Shown: positions 61,755-64,000 of the stretch, in pieces
Layout of the letters: each line of letters starts with the position of its first letter
Numbering within the stretch: position 1 is the stretch's first letter
Assembly: GCF_000302595.1 (NCBI RefSeq)
Contig: NZ_JH947127.1
Location: forward strand, 62,001-126,000
Origin: Pedobacter arcticus A12
GTDB lineage: Bacteria; Bacteroidota; Bacteroidia; Sphingobacteriales; Sphingobacteriaceae
Length of the DNA: 64,000 nucleotides
Direction: 5' to 3'
Translations under genes and position numbers: made by a program
Notes under the pieces: generated by a model
Told to the model about the DNA's origin: nothing
Database searches by the model: none
What the model saw: only the letters and a program-made list of their open reading frames with translations

Positions 61755-63590
61755 ATGATGAAGAAACTAAAATATATTTTATTGATCGTGGTATGTTTTA
61801 CCATACCCAATGTTGGATGTCAAAATTTTCTGGACGTTGTGCCAGACGAAAGACCAACAGAAGCGGATGCATTTAAAGATGAATTTGCAGCAGAAAACTT
61901 CCTGTATTCTTGTTACTCGTCTCTACCAACACCGAGGGTTGGACAGAATGCAATAGATTTAATGACTACAGACGAAGTGGTTACCGCATTTGAACATGAA
62001 ACTTTTGCAAGATTCCCAAAAGGGACTTTCACTGCTTCAACACCAGTAATTTCTTATTGGGCTACCCTTTATAAAGGAATAAGACAATGTTATATCTTAA
62101 TTAACAATATAGATCAGGCTCCGGGATTAACAACCGAAAATAAAGCGCTATATAAAGCAGAAGCTAAATTTTTAGTCGCTTATTATCATTTCTTATTGGT
62201 GCGCATGTATGGGCCGGTGGTTATCGTAAAAGAAGTAAAAGACATAGAATCTGATGCAAGTACTTACGATGCCCGTTCTAAATATGACGATTGCGTAAAA
62301 TTTATATGCGATATGTTTGATGAGGCAGCAAGCAATTTACCGCCAAAGCAAACGGGTTCTGCATATGGAAGAGCAACAAGCACAGCTGCAAAAGCAATTA
62401 AAGCAAGAATGTTGTTATATGCAGCTTCTCCTCTTTTCAACGGTGGTGGTGGACTTGCTACAAGCTTTTATACTGATTTTAAAGACAAAGCAGGTGTTCA
62501 GTTAATTCCTACAACCTTTGATAAAGAGAAATGGAAAAAAGCTGCAGATGCAGCTAAAGAAGCAATTGATTTTGCCGAGTCTCAGGGTTACGCTTTATAT
62601 AAAAACTCAGTGGTTCCAGGCTTACCGTCCAATCCAATTGAAAAAGATCTACGTTATACCTATATAGATAAGACTTCTACAGAAATCATTTGGGCGGACA
62701 CCAGACGAGAAGGAATTTATGATTTTCAAAATAAATCTACGCCTTTCCTTAATGCTGGTGCTTATAATGGTGTTGCACCAACATTGTCAATTATCGAGCA
62801 ATTTTATACAGAAAACGGTTTACCAATTGATAAAGATCCAAGTTTTGGTTACGCTAACCGTTATGGCATTGGTGTTTCTCCATTCGGAGGCACCACTTTA
62901 AATTTAAACTTGAAACGAGAACCTAGGTTTAAAGCATGGATTGCGTATCACAATAGCAATTATGAGATTCAAAGACCTGGTGTTGAGTTTGTAAAAGTTC
63001 TCTTCAGGAAAAATGATAACTGTGGTATAAAAACTAGAAGTAACAATTATTCTCCAACAGGTTATCTGAATAAAAAAGGAGTTAACCCACAATTTGGATC
63101 GGGACAGGCACAAGAACTGCAACCTACTGTATCAGAATCCTATCCATGGCCAGTAGTAAGGTTAGCCGAACTATACCTAGACTATGCAGAAGCTTTGATC
63201 GAATATGGGGTGGATTTGGGTACTGCAAAAACTTATATCGACAAGGTCCGTGTTCGGGCGGGTATTCCTACCATCGATGCTGCATGGACTCCAATAGGAG
63301 GCGCCAACGATTTGGCAACTTTACGTTCAATTGTTCGCCAAGAACGTACCATTGAATTCTATTTAGAAAATCAACGTTTTTGGGATTTACGACGATGGAT
63401 GATTGCAGAACCTTATTTAGGCGTAAAAGCAAAAGGAATGAATATACAGGGCACTTCTGATGCCACCTTTTTTACCGTCACAGAAGTAATATTCCCTAGA
63501 GCATTTCGCTCTCCTGCATTTTACCTAATGCCCATTCCAATTGGGGAAATTAATAAAGATGAAACTCTAGTACAAAACCCAGGATATTAA
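61755..63590 (+). CDS. susD: SusD/RagB-type surface lipoprotein
   Basis: 611 residues from ATG at 61755 (MMKKLKYILLIVVCF), chosen over an open extension back to 61635 because that overlaps susC and lacks a signal peptide. It has a lipobox ending in Cys (PNVGC, about residue 21), then the SusD N-domain (NFLDVVPDERPTEADAFKDEFAAENFLYSCYSSL) and TPR-like helices (YKAEAKFLVAYYHFLLVRMYGPVVIVKE) and the C-terminal VRLAELYLDYAEALIEYG, IVRQERTIEFYLENQRFWDLRRWMIAE. It binds substrate outside and passes it to SusC, forming the lid of the transporter. Confidence 0.95.
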   Translation: MMKKLKYILLIVVCFTIPNVGCQNFLDVVPDERPTEADAFKDEFAAENFLYSCYSSLPTPRVGQNAIDLMTTDEVVTAFEHETFARFPKGTFTASTPVISYWATLYKGIRQCYILINNIDQAPGLTTENKALYKAEAKFLVAYYHFLLVRMYGPVVIVKEVKDIESDASTYDARSKYDDCVKFICDMFDEAASNLPPKQTGSAYGRATSTAAKAIKARMLLYAASPLFNGGGGLATSFYTDFKDKAGVQLIPTTFDKEKWKKAADAAKEAIDFAESQGYALYKNSVVPGLPSNPIEKDLRYTYIDKTSTEIIWADTRREGIYDFQNKSTPFLNAGAYNGVAPTLSIIEQFYTENGLPIDKDPSFGYANRYGIGVSPFGGTTLNLNLKREPRFKAWIAYHNSNYEIQRPGVEFVKVLFRKNDNCGIKTRSNNYSPTGYLNKKGVNPQFGSGQAQELQPTVSESYPWPVVRLAELYLDYAEALIEYGVDLGTAKTYIDKVRVRAGIPTIDAAWTPIGGANDLATLRSIVRQERTIEFYLENQRFWDLRRWMIAEPYLGVKAKGMNIQGTSDATFFTVTEVIFPRAFRSPAFYLMPIPIGEINKDETLVQNPGY

Positions 63591-63605
63591 TTAAAAAAAA
63601 CAATG

Positions 63606-63656
63606 ATTAATCAGGAGTTTCTTCATAAGGCAAACTGAATAAAGCTCCTGATTAAT
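63606..63656 (+). promoter_or_regulatory. Intercistronic hairpin after susD
   Basis: A 12-bp perfect stem ATTAATCAGGAG / CTCCTGATTAAT around a 27-nt loop (partly extending inward) followed by TTTT, in the 97-bp susD to lipoprotein gap. It can act as a partial terminator or a 3'-end stabiliser, lowering downstream expression. Confidence 0.6.
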
Positions 63657-63687
63657 TTTTAACCAATAAAAACCAAATTGTATTCCA

Positions 63688-64000
63688 ATGAAAAAAATAT
63701 TATTCTTATTTTTTGTAGCACTTGCGTTTGCGGCCTGCAAAAAAGAATCAAACCAAATAAAAGCACCCTCAACAATCTCTGACCTTGATGTACAACCCAC
63801 AGTAGGTGGCGCTATACTCAGTTGGGCGGTACCTGCTGATAGTAATTACACTTATTTGGAAGTGAGTTACATGAAAAATGGAAAAAAAATCACAACTAAT
63901 GTGAGCAAATACACAAACTCCATAGAAATTACTGGTTTACTCAATAAACTCGACTATACTTTTGAAGTAAGGCCTGTTAATAACAACGGAGAAGCTATTG
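63688..64000 (+). CDS. Lipoprotein with fibronectin-like domain (DUF4959-type), cut by window end
   Basis: 104 residues visible, cut at the window end. ATG at 63688 starts MKKILFLFFVALAFAACKKES, a lipoprotein signal with lipobox AAC. The rest (SDLDVQPTVGGAILSWAVP...YLEVSYMKNGKKITTNVSKYTNSIEITGLLNKLDYTFEVRPVNNNGEAI) is a fibronectin type III-like sandwich, as in the DUF4959-type accessory lipoproteins commonly encoded after susD. It is probably a surface glycan-binding protein of this locus. Confidence 0.85.
   Translation, partial: MKKILFLFFVALAFAACKKESNQIKAPSTISDLDVQPTVGGAILSWAVPADSNYTYLEVSYMKNGKKITTNVSKYTNSIEITGLLNKLDYTFEVRPVNNNGEAI

Overview
The window looks like chromosomal DNA of a Bacteroidota bacterium, most likely family Sphingobacteriaceae (Pedobacter-like; the genus is an inference). 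Reasons: AT-rich sequence, SusC/SusD pair behind an ECF sigma/FecR pair, type IX secretion (T9SS) parts (PorP/SprF, PorT-like barrel, gliding-type C-terminal domain), the Bacteroidota form of LptD, and promoters of the form TTG-(about 20)-TAnnTTTG. I saw no tRNA, rRNA, CRISPR array, transposase or phage gene. Layout: 1-6.7 kb holds the end of an unknown gene, a DUF2490-type barrel, lysine biosynthesis (lysC-lysA), a secreted orphan, and a purC/STAS/rnz group with phoH just upstream. 7.8-12.5 kb carries a SAM-hydrolase-family protein, a membrane-anchored coiled-coil protein, an MsbA-like ABC exporter and a beta-CASP metallo-beta-lactamase protein. 12.5-21.6 kb is regulatory and surface related: a PAS/His/receiver protein without an ATPase domain, two XRE-S24 regulators (one with the protease residues, one without), a CHAD-like protein, a PorP/SprF plus giant T9SS cargo pair and a degenerate GIY-YIG protein. 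22-31.7 kb is housekeeping envelope and metabolism: a 2-oxoacid dehydrogenase E2, cinA, lptD, cell-wall amidase, MlaD/MCE protein, an acetyltransferase, porT-like, ubiE. A YoeB-type toxin-antitoxin pair sits at 31.8-32.3 kb. 32.6-43.1 kb is a surface-polysaccharide region: a six-gene minus-strand operon (GT8, two GT2, an unassigned enzyme, a Wzx-like flippase, a GT11 fucosyltransferase) and two plus-strand GT2 genes, separated by a partner-switching module (membrane protein, receiver-PP2C phosphatase, STAS, anti-sigma-type kinase). This arrangement suggests that partner switching controls polysaccharide output, and it is one of the two most interesting loci. The other is 43.9-51.6 kb: a 2107-residue alpha-2-macroglobulin-like protein that has lost its thioester and carries a carboxypeptidase-regulatory-like segment plus a SusC plug signature where a bait region would lie, preceded by a secreted thioredoxin-fold protein without its cysteines. 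pyrE, an SRPBCC protein and clpB follow, and the window ends in a polysaccharide-utilisation-type locus (sigma, FecR, SusC, SusD, lipoprotein cut by the window end). A further theme is repeat DNA inside genes: an AAAGT-rich palindrome is inserted in frame in lysA, with a related copy before phoH-purC, and a CTCACCCCAACCCTCTCC hairpin repeat encodes the C-terminal tail of a glycosyltransferase. Several genes have better-supported starts than the longest open frame suggests (pyrE, clpB, the acetyltransferase, the antitoxin, susD, fecR), and these are used here.
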